Notes: generated by a model not told the origin, from the letters alone. DNA of 64,000 nucleotides from Ensifer sp. LC163 (GCF_001695855.1 NZ_MBSS01000056.1:1-64000); one strand, 5' to 3'; positions 11,200 through 21,346 are shown, counted from the stretch's first letter. Numbers and translations: made by a program.

Positions 11200-11476
11200 A
11201 ACAGTCTTCTCCTGCTGCAACTGCCTGACCGTCTTCGCTTTGCGGCCAGCATGTCGCGGGCATTCAGTTGAGGCGGAGGCCGCGTCATGCGGGGTCGCCG
11301 GTTCGATTGCAGCCTCCCCCTGCCTCGTCGAGATACGCCCGGTAAGCTGTCGAAACCCCGTCAAGATTGCTCATTGCCTCCCCGGCACCCGCTTTGGTTG
11401 GCCTGCGCAAGGGAGTTGGCAGCCTCTGAGAAAGCCCATATGGTCGAACCAAGAATGGTCATGCCGAGACGACTCG

Positions 11477-12151
11477 ATGCGCCTGCTCCTGGTTGAAGAC
11501 AGTCCGCGACTGGTAGAACTGGTCGGAGAAACCATGCGCGACGCGGGCTGGCGGCTCGATGCGGTGTCGAGCGTTTCGGACGCCGAGGCAGCCATCGCGG
11601 CTCAGGAACACGATCTGATTCTGCTCGATCTCGGCCTGCCCGATGGCGATGGCCTGGAGCTCTTGCGCCGCGTTCGCCAGGAATATCCGAGCTTGCCCGT
11701 CTTGATCATCACAGCGCGCGGATCGGTCGATGAGCGCATCGCTGGACTGGATGCCGGCGCCGACGACTATCTCGTCAAGCCCTTTCACCACCGGGAGCTC
11801 TTGTCGCGTTGCCGCGCGATGTTGCGGCGAAATCCGCAAGCGGTGCAGCCGGTACTCGAGGCTGGGGCTCTGCGCTACGATCCTGCAACCGCAGACCTGA
11901 CATGTGACGGCATTGTCGTGCCACTGCCCCCCCGCGAACGCTCGCTGATCGAAATCCTGATGCGGGAAGTCGGCCGCGTCGTTCCCAAGCGCAAGCTCGA
12001 AACCGCGCTTTCGGAGTATGGCCAGGAGATCAGCCCCAATGCGCTGGAGCTTGCCGTGTCCAGGGTCCGCAAACGGCTGCAGGCCCACGAGACCGGCATA
12101 CAGATCGAGACCGTCCGAGGGATCGGCTATCTGCTCAGGCGAGCCTCATGA
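11477..12151 (+). CDS. OmpR/PhoB-family response regulator
   Basis: The 224-residue protein has a receiver domain (acidic pair in VEDS at residues 7-8, phosphoacceptor Asp51 in LLDLGLP, Lys in LVKPF) and a C-terminal winged-helix domain (PPRERSLIEILMREVG, then VRGIGYLLRR at the end). The start was set at MRLLLVED, the usual first residues of the family. Its stop overlaps the sensor-kinase start by 4 bases. The divergent eptA-like gene suggests a PmrA/QseB-like role in switching on lipid A modification; the sensed signal is unknown. Confidence 0.88.
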   Translation: MRLLLVEDSPRLVELVGETMRDAGWRLDAVSSVSDAEAAIAAQEHDLILLDLGLPDGDGLELLRRVRQEYPSLPVLIITARGSVDERIAGLDAGADDYLVKPFHHRELLSRCRAMLRRNPQAVQPVLEAGALRYDPATADLTCDGIVVPLPPRERSLIEILMREVGRVVPKRKLETALSEYGQEISPNALELAVSRVRKRLQAHETGIQIETVRGIGYLLRRAS

Positions 12152-13518
12152 AAAAGCCGAACCCATCGCTGATCAGCATCGTCGCCCGTCGCATCGTGGC
12201 GTTCTCGCTGCTCGCCATGGCAATCCAGATCGGCGTCGTCTTTGCAGACTATTGGTTCGACGATGACAAGCTGACCGTTCTGATGCTGCAGCAGGAAACG
12301 GAAATACTGGCGACGGCGATCCGCATCCGTGATGGCGTCATCAGTTACGAGTTTAGTCGCGAACTGAGCGAACGGTATCTGGCCCCTCACGATCGCGATG
12401 GATCGATTTTTCTCCGCGTGCGAACGGAACCGGGAACTCTGCTCTATTCAAACTGCACCACGGAATGCGCCGAGCATTTTCTTCCGCTCGACCTCGACGC
12501 GCCCAATTTCTGGAAACGGCTTATTTCGCCCGGCAAACCCTTCAGTGTTGCCGGCGGCCAATCGTTCGAACGCGACGGCGCGACGGTTCTGATCGAACTG
12601 GCGATCCTCAAGGATCCAAACGGCTTCATGTACAGCGCACTGCTGCACGAGATGTTCGATTCGATGATCGTGCCGATGACGTTGATGTTCTGCCTCGTCA
12701 TCGGCGCGACGATCTGGTCGATCCGCAGTGCCCTAAAACCGGTTGCCATGGCGGCTGCGGCAGCGGACCGATTGGATCCCCGCGACAGCGGTGCTCGCCT
12801 GCCGCTCACCCGCATGCCCGAGGAGATCGCCCGCCTCGTCAGTGCCGTCAACCGCATGCTGGCGCGTGTCGCCGACCTGATCCAATCCCAGAAACTGTTC
12901 TCCTCTTCCATTGCGCACGAGATCCGGACCCCGGTTTCGATCGCAAAGATGGAACTCAGCCACATCGACGACCCCCGTGCCCGCAATGCCGAGCGCGACC
13001 TCGATGCCCTCACGCATATTCTCGAACAATTGACCTCGCTTGCCCGGGCCGACGCCGTCGATCCTTCGGCCTATCAGCAGGCCAGCCTCTCGCAGATCGG
13101 CGCGAGCCTTGCAGAGGCGATCGCGCCCTTTGTCTTCGATCACGACAAATCGCTGGAATTCGTCGACGAGGGAACGCCTGCGGTAACCGTTATCCCGGCG
13201 CTCGTCGAGAACATGCTGCGCAACCTGATCGAGAACGCGGTAAAGCATAATCCCCCAGGCACCCGCATCGTGCTGACCTGCGGCCCCGGTGCGATCGTCA
13301 GCGTCGAGGATGACGGCAAGGGGCTCGTCGATCTGCCGGAGCATCACGAAGATCTCGGTTACATCAAGCGATCGGGCCAGCTCGGCCTCGGCTTGAAAAT
13401 CGTTCAGCGCATCAGCGAACTGCATGAGGCCCCGATCACAATGGAGACCGCGCCCGATCGGGGCACGAAGATAACCATCGACTTCTCTAGCGCACGATCA
13501 GACGGCGTGCAGACGTGA
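12148..13518 (+). CDS. Membrane sensor histidine kinase paired with the upstream regulator
   Basis: The 456-residue protein has two membrane helices (about residues 13-35 and 172-192) around a periplasmic sensor region with a Cys pair (NCTTEC). A HAMP-like linker, a dimerisation domain with His257 in SIAHEIRTP, an N box (LIENAVKHN), a G1 box (VEDDGKG) and a G2 box (GLGLKIV) follow. The N box and the short ATP lid fit kinases of the EnvZ/QseC class. It is translationally coupled to the response regulator and probably autophosphorylates to control eptA or other envelope genes. Confidence 0.87.
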   Translation: MKKPNPSLISIVARRIVAFSLLAMAIQIGVVFADYWFDDDKLTVLMLQQETEILATAIRIRDGVISYEFSRELSERYLAPHDRDGSIFLRVRTEPGTLLYSNCTTECAEHFLPLDLDAPNFWKRLISPGKPFSVAGGQSFERDGATVLIELAILKDPNGFMYSALLHEMFDSMIVPMTLMFCLVIGATIWSIRSALKPVAMAAAAADRLDPRDSGARLPLTRMPEEIARLVSAVNRMLARVADLIQSQKLFSSSIAHEIRTPVSIAKMELSHIDDPRARNAERDLDALTHILEQLTSLARADAVDPSAYQQASLSQIGASLAEAIAPFVFDHDKSLEFVDEGTPAVTVIPALVENMLRNLIENAVKHNPPGTRIVLTCGPGAIVSVEDDGKGLVDLPEHHEDLGYIKRSGQLGLGLKIVQRISELHEAPITMETAPDRGTKITIDFSSARSDGVQT

Positions 13519-13678
13519 CGACCGATATGGAGGAGACCAACGCCAGCAATGCTTCCGATGCGGGCGCCGTGCGTATATTTTAATCCGTCGCGTTTCTTTG
13601 GATGCAGACGTCCTGCCCAATTCAGAGGCATGTGCTATTGGCCTGGGCAATCAGTGGTTCCACCGCCCGCGAGTTTCC

Positions 13679-13816
13679 ATGCCGAGGGCCAGTGCCTACC
13701 TCAAGCGTTTCATCCCATCGCTCGCTCCCGTCAGCCATATGGAGCGGCTGCGCGCGTCGCTTGGCGCCCTTATCGGCATTCTTCTGACCGGCTTCGTCGG
13801 ATATTCATTCGATTGA
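13679..13816 (+). pseudogene. Remnant of an HPP-family membrane protein (N-terminal fragment)
   Basis: A 45-codon frame starting MPRASAYLKRFIPSLAPVS and continuing ERLRASLGALIGILLTGFVG resembles the first membrane helix and preceding cap of HPP-family integral membrane proteins, which normally have several more helices. The frame stops (TGA 13814-13816) right after the first helix, and I find no continuation in other frames before the TetR gene at 13848. I read it as a truncated gene. A real 45-residue single-helix peptide is the alternative. No insertion sequence is visible at the break. Confidence 0.5.
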
Positions 13817-13847
13817 CTTACTTGTCCGGGCAGCGTAATATGCGCAC

Positions 13848-14552
13848 ATGAAAAAGAACGAAACCTCCCAGTCCGCACGCAAACCCGATCGCGGCGATGC
13901 CACGAGGGAGAAGTTGCTTTCAGCGTCCATCGACATCTTCGGACGTTACGGCTTCGACGGCGCAAGCACGCGCAAGCTGGCTGATGCGGCCGGCGTCAAC
14001 CTGCAGGCGATCCCTTACTATTTCGGCGGCAAGGAAGGTCTCTACATCGCCGCCGCCGAACATCTGGCCGCGATCATCGGCGGACATGTCGCCGATCTGC
14101 GAACGGTCATCCTTGAGCGCCTGGCACGACTTGATGCGGAAGGTGCCGCGATGAGTCCGAAGGAGGCACGCGCCCTGCTGACGCAGATGGTCCAGCGCAT
14201 GGTCGGGCTCTTCGTCAGCCGGCAGTCCGAGAGTTGGGCCCGTTTCATCATCCGCGAACAGATGGAGCCGACGGAAGCCTTCGCACGCGTCTACGAGAAC
14301 ATCATGGGGCCGATGATCTCAATGGCCGGCCGGCTGGTCGGCACGATCCTTGGCGAGGACCCGGCGTCGCAGCAAGTGCGGCTCAGGACGCTGTCCTTCG
14401 TCGGCAGCATCCTCGTCTTCCGCATGGCGCATGCCGCACTGCTGCGACAGATGCAATGGGATGCCGTCGGCCCGGCCGAACTCGAGACGCTGCAGCGGCA
14501 CGCCGCCAACCTCGTCGAAGTGCTCGGCGAAAATGCGGAGCGCCAGCCATGA
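13848..14552 (+). CDS. TetR-family repressor with CecR-type C-terminal domain
   Basis: The 234-residue protein has an N-terminal HTH ([18 protein letters not shown], then [21 protein letters not shown], residues about 19-66) and an alpha-helical ligand-binding domain with the [18 protein letters not shown] block typical of CecR/YbiH proteins. In enterobacteria CecR controls a ybhG-ybhF-ybhS-ybhR exporter and neighbouring genes. The same gene set follows here, and its stop overlaps the HlyD-type start by 4 bases, so the regulator is co-transcribed with its likely target and probably autoregulates. Confidence 0.88.
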   Translation: MKKNETSQSARKPDRGDATREKLLSASIDIFGRYGFDGASTRKLADAAGVNLQAIPYYFGGKEGLYIAAAEHLAAIIGGHVADLRTVILERLARLDAEGAAMSPKEARALLTQMVQRMVGLFVSRQSESWARFIIREQMEPTEAFARVYENIMGPMISMAGRLVGTILGEDPASQQVRLRTLSFVGSILVFRMAHAALLRQMQWDAVGPAELETLQRHAANLVEVLGENAERQP

Positions 14553-15559
14553 ACAGAAAGACACTCATGCCCGTCGTCCTGGTCGCGGGAGCGGTGGCCG
14601 CAGGCTGGTGGTTGGAGCTTCCCTCGCGGCTCGGCTGGACCGAGCGGCGGCCGGCCTCGGTGCTTTACGGCAACGTCGATATCAGGCAGGTCTCTCTCGG
14701 CTTCCGCGTCAGTGGGCGCATAGACAAACTGGCAGTCGACGAGGGCGACCCGGTCAAGCCCGGTGATATCCTCGGCACGCTGGATGCCACGCCTTTTCAG
14801 CAGGCGGTCGACGCGGCGGAGGCGGACCTTGGCGCATTGCGTGCCAATCTCGAAAAGCTGAAAGCCGGCGCGCGCAAGACCGAGATCGCTCAGGCGCGCG
14901 CCGTCCACGAGGAGCGGCTCGCTGAACTCCAGAATGCCAATCTGGCCTATCAGCGCGCCCGGCAATTGCGACCGAATGATACGATCTCGCAGGCGAACCT
15001 CGATGAAGCGAGCGCCGCGCGGGCCGCGGCTGCCGCACGCACCACCTCCGCTCGCGAAGCGCTCGCACTCCTCGAGGAGGGAAGCCGGGTTGAAGACATC
15101 GCCGCTGCAGTTGCTCAGGTTCGGGCTGCCGAAGCCAGGCTGGCGAGCGCACACACGTCGCTTTCCGATACGCGGTTGCTGGCACCGAGCGACGGCATCG
15201 TGCTTTCGCGCGTCCGCGAACCCGGCGCCATGATCGCGCCATCGGATACGGCCTACGTGATTTCGCTGAGCGAGCCCGTCTGGGTCCGTGCCTACGTCGC
15301 CGAACCCGACCTCGGGCGGGTACATCCCGGCATGAAAGTCGAGATCATCTCGGACACGGCTCCGGATCGGCCGTATGAGGCAACGGTAGGCTTCATTTCT
15401 CCCGTTGCCGAATTCACCCCGAAGTCAGTCGAAACACCGGAACTGCGCACTGATCTCGTCTACCGCCTGCGTATCGTCGTGACGAAGCCGGGCGCGGATC
15501 TGCGCCAGGGCATGCCCGTCACCGTGCATCTGCCAGAGGCTGAAAGAGGCGCATCATGA
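14549..15559 (+). CDS. HlyD/membrane-fusion subunit of an ABC-2 exporter (YbhG-like)
   Basis: The 336-residue protein has an N-terminal membrane anchor (about residues 5-20, [14 protein letters not shown]), then a beta-barrel/lipoyl half ([18 protein letters not shown]), a long alanine- and arginine-rich coiled-coil hairpin (about residues 85-205), the second lipoyl half ([20 protein letters not shown]) and a C-terminal barrel. This is the periplasmic adaptor that links the ABC-2 permease to an outer-membrane channel. The start at 14549 overlaps the repressor stop (ATGA). No TolC-type outer-membrane gene is in the window. Confidence 0.88.
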   Translation: MNRKTLMPVVLVAGAVAAGWWLELPSRLGWTERRPASVLYGNVDIRQVSLGFRVSGRIDKLAVDEGDPVKPGDILGTLDATPFQQAVDAAEADLGALRANLEKLKAGARKTEIAQARAVHEERLAELQNANLAYQRARQLRPNDTISQANLDEASAARAAAAARTTSAREALALLEEGSRVEDIAAAVAQVRAAEARLASAHTSLSDTRLLAPSDGIVLSRVREPGAMIAPSDTAYVISLSEPVWVRAYVAEPDLGRVHPGMKVEIISDTAPDRPYEATVGFISPVAEFTPKSVETPELRTDLVYRLRIVVTKPGADLRQGMPVTVHLPEAERGAS

Positions 15560-17280
15560 CCGACGAGCCCTTCGTGCGGATCTCCGGCGTCGTCAAGCGT
15601 TTTGGCGACGGAGCACCCGCGCTCGATCATATCGACGGGGAAATTCTTGGGGGCCGCATCACCGGCCTTGTCGGCCCCGACGGCGCGGGAAAGACCACCC
15701 TGATCCGCTTGATGACCGGTCTGATGCTGCCTGACGAGGGAAATGTGGACGTACTGGGATTCGACACCGCGCAAGATCCCGCCAGCATTCAGGCGTCTAT
15801 CGGCTACATGCCGCAGCGCTTCGGCCTCTATGAAGACCTGAGCGTACAGGAAAACCTCGATCTTTATGCGGACCTGCGCGGCCTTCCTCTCGCCGAGCGC
15901 ACGGCGACGTACGATGAACTGCTCGAATTCACCGACCTCAAGCGCTTCACATCCCGGCTGGCGGGCAAACTTTCGGGTGGCATGAAGCAGAAGCTCGGGC
16001 TTGCCTGCGCATTGCTGCGCAAGCCGCGGCTGCTGTTGCTCGATGAGCCGGGCGTCGGCGTCGATCCGATCTCCCGTCGCGACCTCTGGAAGATGGTCGA
16101 AAACCTGACCGCCTCCGGTATCGGCGTCGTCTGGTCGACAGCCTATCTCGACGAGGCGGAAGCCTGCGATGGCGTGTTGCTGCTGAATGAAGGAAGGTTG
16201 CTTTTTTCCGGCGTCCCTTCCGAGTTGACGGGACGCATCGCTGGTCGCGTCTTCAAGATCTCCGGTACAACGGGACGGCGACGCGATGCGCTTGCGCGTT
16301 ATCTTGACGAAGACGGCGTCGTCGATGGCGTCATCCAGGGTGAGGCCATTCGCCTGGTCATGGCATCAGGGGCAACACCACCGTCGGCGAATGCCGGGCT
16401 CGCGCCGCAGGCGACCGTGACGCCACCACGTTTCGAAGATGCGTTCATCGACATGCTGGGCGGCGGCCCCGGCGGGCATTCGAAACTGGCCGAGGCGCAG
16501 AAGCCGTTTGCGAACGAGAGCGGCAAGCCGGTGATCGAGGCTCATGGGCTGACAAAGCGCTTTGGTGATTTCACCGCTGCCGACGATATCACCTTCGACA
16601 TTCCGCGCGGCCAGATCTTCGGACTTCTAGGTCCCAACGGCGCCGGAAAATCGACGACGTTCAAGATGCTCTGCGGATTGCTGAAGCCGAGCGCCGGCGA
16701 AGGTCGGGTCGCCGGATTCGACCTGCGCCGGGATGCGGCCGAAGCCCGCAACCGCCTCGGCTACATGGCGCAAAAATTTTCGCTCTACGGCGATCTCAGC
16801 GTCGCGCAAAACCTGAATTTCTTTGCCGGCGTCTATGGTTTGTCCGGCGAACGCAAGAAGGAGCGGACACGGTTGATGGTCGAGATTTTCGGCTTCGGCC
16901 GCCTGCTCGACATGTCCGCCAAGGACCTGCCGCTCGGCCTCAAGCAGCGCCTCGCCCTTGCCTGCGCCGTTCTGCACGAACCGGAAGCCCTGTTTCTCGA
17001 CGAGCCGACTTCGGGCGTCGACCCGATCACCCGACGCGAGTTCTGGACCCATATCAATGGCCTCGTCGAAAAGGGCGTGACCGTGCTGGTCACCACCCAT
17101 TTCATGGACGAGGCCGAATACTGCGATCGGATCTCGCTCATCTATCGCGGGCGCTCGATCGCGCTCGGTGCTCCCGACGAATTGAAGAAACAGGTGGCCG
17201 ACGCGGCCTGCCCCGACCCGACGATGGAAGACGCCTTCATCGCCCTGGTGCAGGGGTCTGAGGAAAGGCAGGCGGCATGA
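15556..17280 (+). CDS. ybhF: Tandem double-NBD ATPase of an ABC-2 exporter (YbhF-like)
   Basis: The 574-residue protein joins two nucleotide-binding domains. Domain 1 (residues about 5-235) has Walker [10 protein letters not shown], signature LSGGMKQK and Walker [14 protein letters not shown]. Domain 2 (about 325-560) has Walker [11 protein letters not shown] and Walker [13 protein letters not shown]. The signature of domain 2 is altered to LPLGLKQR; as I recall, E. coli YbhF has the same kind of change, so it may be a family trait. The protein powers the two ABC-2 permeases encoded directly downstream, with 4-base overlaps on both sides. Confidence 0.92.
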   Translation: MTDEPFVRISGVVKRFGDGAPALDHIDGEILGGRITGLVGPDGAGKTTLIRLMTGLMLPDEGNVDVLGFDTAQDPASIQASIGYMPQRFGLYEDLSVQENLDLYADLRGLPLAERTATYDELLEFTDLKRFTSRLAGKLSGGMKQKLGLACALLRKPRLLLLDEPGVGVDPISRRDLWKMVENLTASGIGVVWSTAYLDEAEACDGVLLLNEGRLLFSGVPSELTGRIAGRVFKISGTTGRRRDALARYLDEDGVVDGVIQGEAIRLVMASGATPPSANAGLAPQATVTPPRFEDAFIDMLGGGPGGHSKLAEAQKPFANESGKPVIEAHGLTKRFGDFTAADDITFDIPRGQIFGLLGPNGAGKSTTFKMLCGLLKPSAGEGRVAGFDLRRDAAEARNRLGYMAQKFSLYGDLSVAQNLNFFAGVYGLSGERKKERTRLMVEIFGFGRLLDMSAKDLPLGLKQRLALACAVLHEPEALFLDEPTSGVDPITRREFWTHINGLVEKGVTVLVTTHFMDEAEYCDRISLIYRGRSIALGAPDELKKQVADAACPDPTMEDAFIALVQGSEERQAA

Positions 17281-18425
17281 TTACGCCCGCACCGATCGAA
17301 ACGCAGACGACCGGGCGCGGACGCCGCTTTGTCGCGCTGGTGCGCAAGGAAAGCTACCAGATCGTCCGCGACCCGAGCAGCATCCTCATCGCCTTCGTCC
17401 TGCCGCTGATCCTTTTGTTCCTGTTCGGCTATGGCGTGTCACTCGATACCACGCAAACGCGCATCGGCCTCGTGGTGGAACAGGAAACGCCCCTGACGCG
17501 CGATCTCGCCGCCGGCTTTCAGGCATCACGCTACTTCTCCATCAGCCTTGGCCGCGACCGCCGCGATTTCGAAGACGATCTCGTGCTTGGGCGTATTCGC
17601 GGCCTCGTCATCATCCCTGCCCGCTTTGAGGCAGATCATGCGGCGGGCCAACACCCCACATTGCAGGTCCTCGTCGACGGCTCGGACCCGAACACCGCCA
17701 ACTTCGTCCAGAATTACGCACAGGCGACAGTCGCCACCTGGGAGCGCCAACGGCTCGAAGACGACGCAGGTCGTCCGCCGGCGATTTCTGCCGAGCAGCG
17801 GTTCTGGTTCAATCCGGAGCTGACGAGCCGGAATTTCCTCGTCCCCGGTTCCATCGCCATCGTCATGACGCTGGTCGGCACGCTCTTGACCTCGCTGGTC
17901 GTCGCGCGCGAGTGGGAGCGCGGCACGATGGAAGCGATGATGGCAACGCCGGTATCGGCGGCGGAACTGCTGGCCGGCAAGCTCCTACCCTATTTTCTAC
18001 TCGGTCTGACCTCGATGACGCTCTGCGTGCTCCTCGCCGTTTTTCTCTTCGGCGTGCCGTTCCGGGGCTCGGTTGCCGCACTCTATGCGCTTTCGGCGAC
18101 GTTCCTGATGCCGGCGCTCGGTCAGGGGCTGTTGATTTCCGCGGCGACCAAGAACCAGTTCCTGGCCTCACAACTTGCGCTGATCTCGGCCTTCCTGCCA
18201 GCGTTCCTGCTGTCCGGCTTCCTGTTCGAGATCAACTCCATGCCCTCAGTCATCCAGTGGATCACCTTCATCGTGCCGGCGCGCTATCTCATTCCGAGCC
18301 TGCAGACGGTGTTCCTGGCCGGCGACATCTGGCCGATGTTCCTGCAGGCGATCGCCGTCATGCTGCTGATCGGCTGCGTCTTTTTCGCGCTCGCAGCCCG
18401 AAGCACCCGCAAGAGGATCGGCTGA
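17277..18425 (+). CDS. ABC-2 type exporter permease (YbhS-like)
   Basis: The 382-residue protein has one N-terminal membrane helix (SSILIAFVLPLILLFLFGYG), a large periplasmic domain (about residues 60-180) and a block of five C-terminal helices. The motif REWERGTMEAMMATPVSAAE is the cytoplasmic coupling segment typical of ABC-2 transporters. It should pair with the permease encoded next and with the double ATPase to export a hydrophobic or drug-like compound together with the HlyD adaptor. Confidence 0.88.
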   Translation: MITPAPIETQTTGRGRRFVALVRKESYQIVRDPSSILIAFVLPLILLFLFGYGVSLDTTQTRIGLVVEQETPLTRDLAAGFQASRYFSISLGRDRRDFEDDLVLGRIRGLVIIPARFEADHAAGQHPTLQVLVDGSDPNTANFVQNYAQATVATWERQRLEDDAGRPPAISAEQRFWFNPELTSRNFLVPGSIAIVMTLVGTLLTSLVVAREWERGTMEAMMATPVSAAELLAGKLLPYFLLGLTSMTLCVLLAVFLFGVPFRGSVAALYALSATFLMPALGQGLLISAATKNQFLASQLALISAFLPAFLLSGFLFEINSMPSVIQWITFIVPARYLIPSLQTVFLAGDIWPMFLQAIAVMLLIGCVFFALAARSTRKRIG

Positions 18426-18426
18426 C

Positions 18427-19539
18427 ATGTGGTGGATCCGGCTCAAAGCATTGATCGTCAAGGAACTACTGGCGGTGCTGCGCGACCCCAAGGGCCGCGC
18501 AATCCTGATCGGGCCTCCGATCCTGCAGCTTCTTGTCTTTTCCTATGCGGCGACGCTCGAGGTGACGAATGTCGACATCATGGTTCTCAATCGCGACAGC
18601 GGCCACTGGGGCCACGAACTCGTCGAGCGGATCGATGGTTCTCCGACGTTTCGAAGCATCGCATTCACCGACGATCAAAACGAGGTGCGCGACGCCATCG
18701 ACCGGCAACGCGCCATAGCCGCCGTAGAGATTGGCCCGACCTTCTCGCGCGACGTCGAGGCCGGCCGGCCGGCCGAAGTCCAGATCATTCTCGACGGACG
18801 TCGGTCGAATGCATCGCAGATCGTTTCCGGCTACCTCGGACGTATCGTCGGCGCCCTCGCCGCCGATACGCCGGCCGGCAAACGCTCAGCGTCCGAGGCA
18901 ATCGCAGTCGTTCCACGCAACTGGTTCAACCCCAACCTCACCTACCAATGGTTCATGGTGCCCAATCTCGTCGCCAGCATCGCGCTGTTGATTGGGCTCA
19001 TCGTCACTGCACTGTCGATCGCGCGCGAACGGGAGCTCGGCACCTTCGACCAGTTGATGGTGTCGCCGCTACGCACGCATGAGATCCTGATCGGCAAGCT
19101 GATACCGCCGATGATGATCGGGTTGTTCCACATCACGGTCTATATTCTCGCCGCCGTCTTCATTTTCGGCGTGCCGCTGCGTGGTTCACTGTTCCTGCTC
19201 TACGGCAGCGCGGTGTTCTATCTTGCCGCCGTCGTTGGGCTTGGTCTGTTCATTTCCGCGCTGTCGATGACGCAGCAGCAGGCAATCCTCGGTGCCTTCC
19301 TGTTCATGGTGCCGGCGATGCTGCTCTCGGGCTTCGCCACGCCGATCGAGAACATGCCGACCTGGCTGCAGCCGGTGACGTTGGTCAATCCGCTGCGCTA
19401 CTTCCTGGTGATCGTGAAGGGGGTCTTCCTGAAGGATATCCCGCTGGCCGAGGTCGTGCACCAGACGATTCCGCTTTGCATCATCGCCCTTGTCACGCTC
19501 TCGGCCGCCTCATGGCTGTTCCGCCGCCGACTGGAGTGA
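18427..19539 (+). CDS. ABC-2 type exporter permease (YbhR-like)
   Basis: The 370-residue protein has the same plan as its upstream neighbour: an N-terminal helix (ILIGPPILQLLVFSYAATLE), a periplasmic domain, the coupling motif ARERELGTFDQLMVSPLRTH and five C-terminal helices. It starts one base after the stop of the first permease. It is the last gene of the exporter unit and ends only 3 bases before the convergent hydrolase gene, leaving no room for a separate terminator between the coding regions. Confidence 0.88.
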   Translation: MWWIRLKALIVKELLAVLRDPKGRAILIGPPILQLLVFSYAATLEVTNVDIMVLNRDSGHWGHELVERIDGSPTFRSIAFTDDQNEVRDAIDRQRAIAAVEIGPTFSRDVEAGRPAEVQIILDGRRSNASQIVSGYLGRIVGALAADTPAGKRSASEAIAVVPRNWFNPNLTYQWFMVPNLVASIALLIGLIVTALSIARERELGTFDQLMVSPLRTHEILIGKLIPPMMIGLFHITVYILAAVFIFGVPLRGSLFLLYGSAVFYLAAVVGLGLFISALSMTQQQAILGAFLFMVPAMLLSGFATPIENMPTWLQPVTLVNPLRYFLVIVKGVFLKDIPLAEVVHQTIPLCIIALVTLSAASWLFRRRLE

Positions 19540-19542
19540 GCG

Positions 19543-20145
19543 TTATCCCTTGATGAAACGCTCTATCGCGGAAATTTCATTCTGGCGGATGTCATGCCCA
19601 CCGGCATGCCATTCGATATCGGTGACTGTGCCCTGCGCTCTGAAATAGTCCGCCAGGGCCTGTGTCTGAGGCGCTGGGCAAATCGGGTCGCGCTCGCCGG
19701 CCGTGATCAGGACATTGCGGCCCGCGAGCGCCGCATTGTCCGTTGGCCGGAACGGGATCAGCGGATGCATCAGGATCGCCTTGTCGAAAAGGCCGTTCTC
19801 GATAAGCACGTTGGCAAGAATGTTCGCCCCGTTCGAGTAACCGAGGCCGATGATCTGCGAAGCATCGTGTTCCTTGGCCAGGGTCTGGACGAAACCAGCC
19901 ATCTTTTTCGTGGCTCGGTCGAGGTCCGCCATGTCGTAGACCCCCTCGCCGGTCCGCTTGAAGAACCGGGCCGCCCCATGCTCCGACACGTCGCCGCGCG
20001 GCGATACAATCGTCGCTTCGGGCATCAGTTGCGCGCCGAAGGTGAGGAACTGGTTTTCGTCGCCGCCCGTGCCGTGGAAGACGAAGACGATCGGATTGCC
20101 GGGCTGGCCGGCCTTCAGTTTGTGCACATAGCCATGATCGGCCAT
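19543..20145 (-). CDS. Carboxylesterase/phospholipase-type alpha/beta hydrolase (MhqD-like)
   Basis: The 200-residue protein has the small alpha/beta-hydrolase fold: an oxyanion region VFHGTGGDENQF, a nucleophile elbow GLGYSNGAN (Ser), an acid in AGERDPICP and the catalytic histidine in AGGHDIRQNE. The PRGDVSEHGAARFFKR block is typical of MhqD-type esterases. The start at 20143-20145 follows an AAGGAGAT ribosome site. It is the second gene of a minus-strand pair with a glyoxalase-family dioxygenase, the usual MhqO-MhqD pairing linked to quinone and hydroquinone stress. Confidence 0.85.
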   Translation of the reverse strand: MADHGYVHKLKAGQPGNPIVFVFHGTGGDENQFLTFGAQLMPEATIVSPRGDVSEHGAARFFKRTGEGVYDMADLDRATKKMAGFVQTLAKEHDASQIIGLGYSNGANILANVLIENGLFDKAILMHPLIPFRPTDNAALAGRNVLITAGERDPICPAPQTQALADYFRAQGTVTDIEWHAGGHDIRQNEISAIERFIKG

Positions 20146-20211
20146 AGAAATCTCCTTGTTGCTTGCCGGATGTAGCATCGGCGGCAATACTGGCCCCGGC
20201 CGCCGTACGCT

Positions 20212-21144
20212 TCAGGCTTCCAACTTCTGCAGGTGGTTTTCGAGAACCGGGCGCAGGTGCTTGTGCTGCTGCGGCAGCTTCAACGCCTCGCCGAGATGAG
20301 CCAGATCCTCATCGCGGTTGAAGCCCGGCTCGTTGGTGGCGATCTCGAACAAGACACCGCCCGGCGTGCGGAAATAGATGGCCCAGAAATAATCACGGTC
20401 GATCACCGGCGTGACCTGATAGCCTGTATCCATCAGAGCCTTGCGGACTTCGAGCTGCTTTTCGCGATTGTCGACGGCAAAAGCGATATGATGCACTGAG
20501 CCCGCCCCCTGGGCTGCGCGGTTGAGGTTCGGCATGGTCTCAAGGTCGATCAAGCCCGCGCCATTCCCATTGGGCATGATCAGGCGGGTGACGCCGTCCT
20601 TGCGATCCAGCTCCTCGTAGCCCATGAACTGCAGCAACTCCGCTGTCGCCCCTTCGTCGCGCAGCCGCATTGCCGCCGAATGGAAGCCGCGGATCGCATG
20701 GTCCTGCGAAACGCCGCCTTCCGTCCAGGGCGCCCGCGGATCGTCGCCGACTTCGACAAGTGCAAAGCCGTCGCCGTCCGGGCCAGCGAAGTTCAATCGT
20801 TTTTCACCGAAGGTCTGTTCGTCCTTGAGCCCGGTGACGCCGAGGCTCGAAAGCCGCTCGCGCCAGAAGCCGAGCGATCCCTCGGGAACGGAGAAAACCG
20901 TCGTGCCGACTTCCCCGGTGCCGGCACGTCCGCGCGGCATCTGCGGGAAGGGAAAATAGGTCATCACCGTGCCGGGAGTGCCGGCTTCGTCGCCATAGTA
21001 CAGATGATAGACATCAGGGGAATCGAAGTTCACCGTCTTCTTGACGCGGCGCATGCCCAACGTCTTGGTGAAGAACTGATTGTTGGTGAAGGCGTCGTCC
21101 GCCATTGACGTCACATGATGCAGGCCCTTGATCTGATTGAGCAT
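20212..21144 (-). CDS. Ring-cleaving dioxygenase of the glyoxalase fold (MhqO-like)
   Basis: The 310-residue protein has two vicinal-oxygen-chelate modules. The first starts IKGLHHVTSMADDAFTNNQF; the second includes GFHSAAMRLRD and GSVHHIAFAV, with a metal-binding glutamate in PGGVLFEIATNEPGF. Relatives open hydroquinone-type rings or act on related electrophiles. The start at 21142-21144 follows GGAAAGGAT. It precedes the esterase gene by 66 bases on the same strand. No MhqR-type repressor gene is nearby, but inverted repeats upstream (21243-21277) could bind one. Confidence 0.85.
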   Translation of the reverse strand: MLNQIKGLHHVTSMADDAFTNNQFFTKTLGMRRVKKTVNFDSPDVYHLYYGDEAGTPGTVMTYFPFPQMPRGRAGTGEVGTTVFSVPEGSLGFWRERLSSLGVTGLKDEQTFGEKRLNFAGPDGDGFALVEVGDDPRAPWTEGGVSQDHAIRGFHSAAMRLRDEGATAELLQFMGYEELDRKDGVTRLIMPNGNGAGLIDLETMPNLNRAAQGAGSVHHIAFAVDNREKQLEVRKALMDTGYQVTPVIDRDYFWAIYFRTPGGVLFEIATNEPGFNRDEDLAHLGEALKLPQQHKHLRPVLENHLQKLEA

Positions 21145-21242
21145 TGCCGGGATCCTTTCCGCCCGCCAAGATCGGGCTTTGTCATGACGCATAGATGCGC
21201 TCATCCGGGCCGTTGCGAAAGACAGCCGCGACCAAACGCATT

Positions 21243-21277
21243 GTCAACGAATGATTGACGATCGAATAAAATCGTTG
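21243..21277. promoter_or_regulatory. Nested inverted repeats in the mhqO-dctB divergent region
   Basis: Three short inverted repeats overlap here: GTCAA/TTGAC (21243-21247 and 21255-21259), ACGAT/ATCGT (21258-21262 and 21271-21275), and CAACGA/TCGTTG (21245-21250 and 21272-21277). They lie about 100 bases upstream of the MhqO-like start. The block resembles a regulator-binding site, but I cannot name the regulator. Confidence 0.35.
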
Positions 21278-21346
21278 AACGAACAGTGAGCAAAGGCGCC
21301 CTGTCTTGTGGGCGGAGCGACCGCTGCTTAAGATCGGTGGGGCCAA

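Noticed and set aside
11285-11374. A 29-codon frame on the minus strand upstream of eptA, with GGGGAGG before its ATG, as a possible leader peptide.
   Set aside because: The ribosome site is only 2 bases from the ATG, and the peptide has no codon pattern typical of attenuation leaders.
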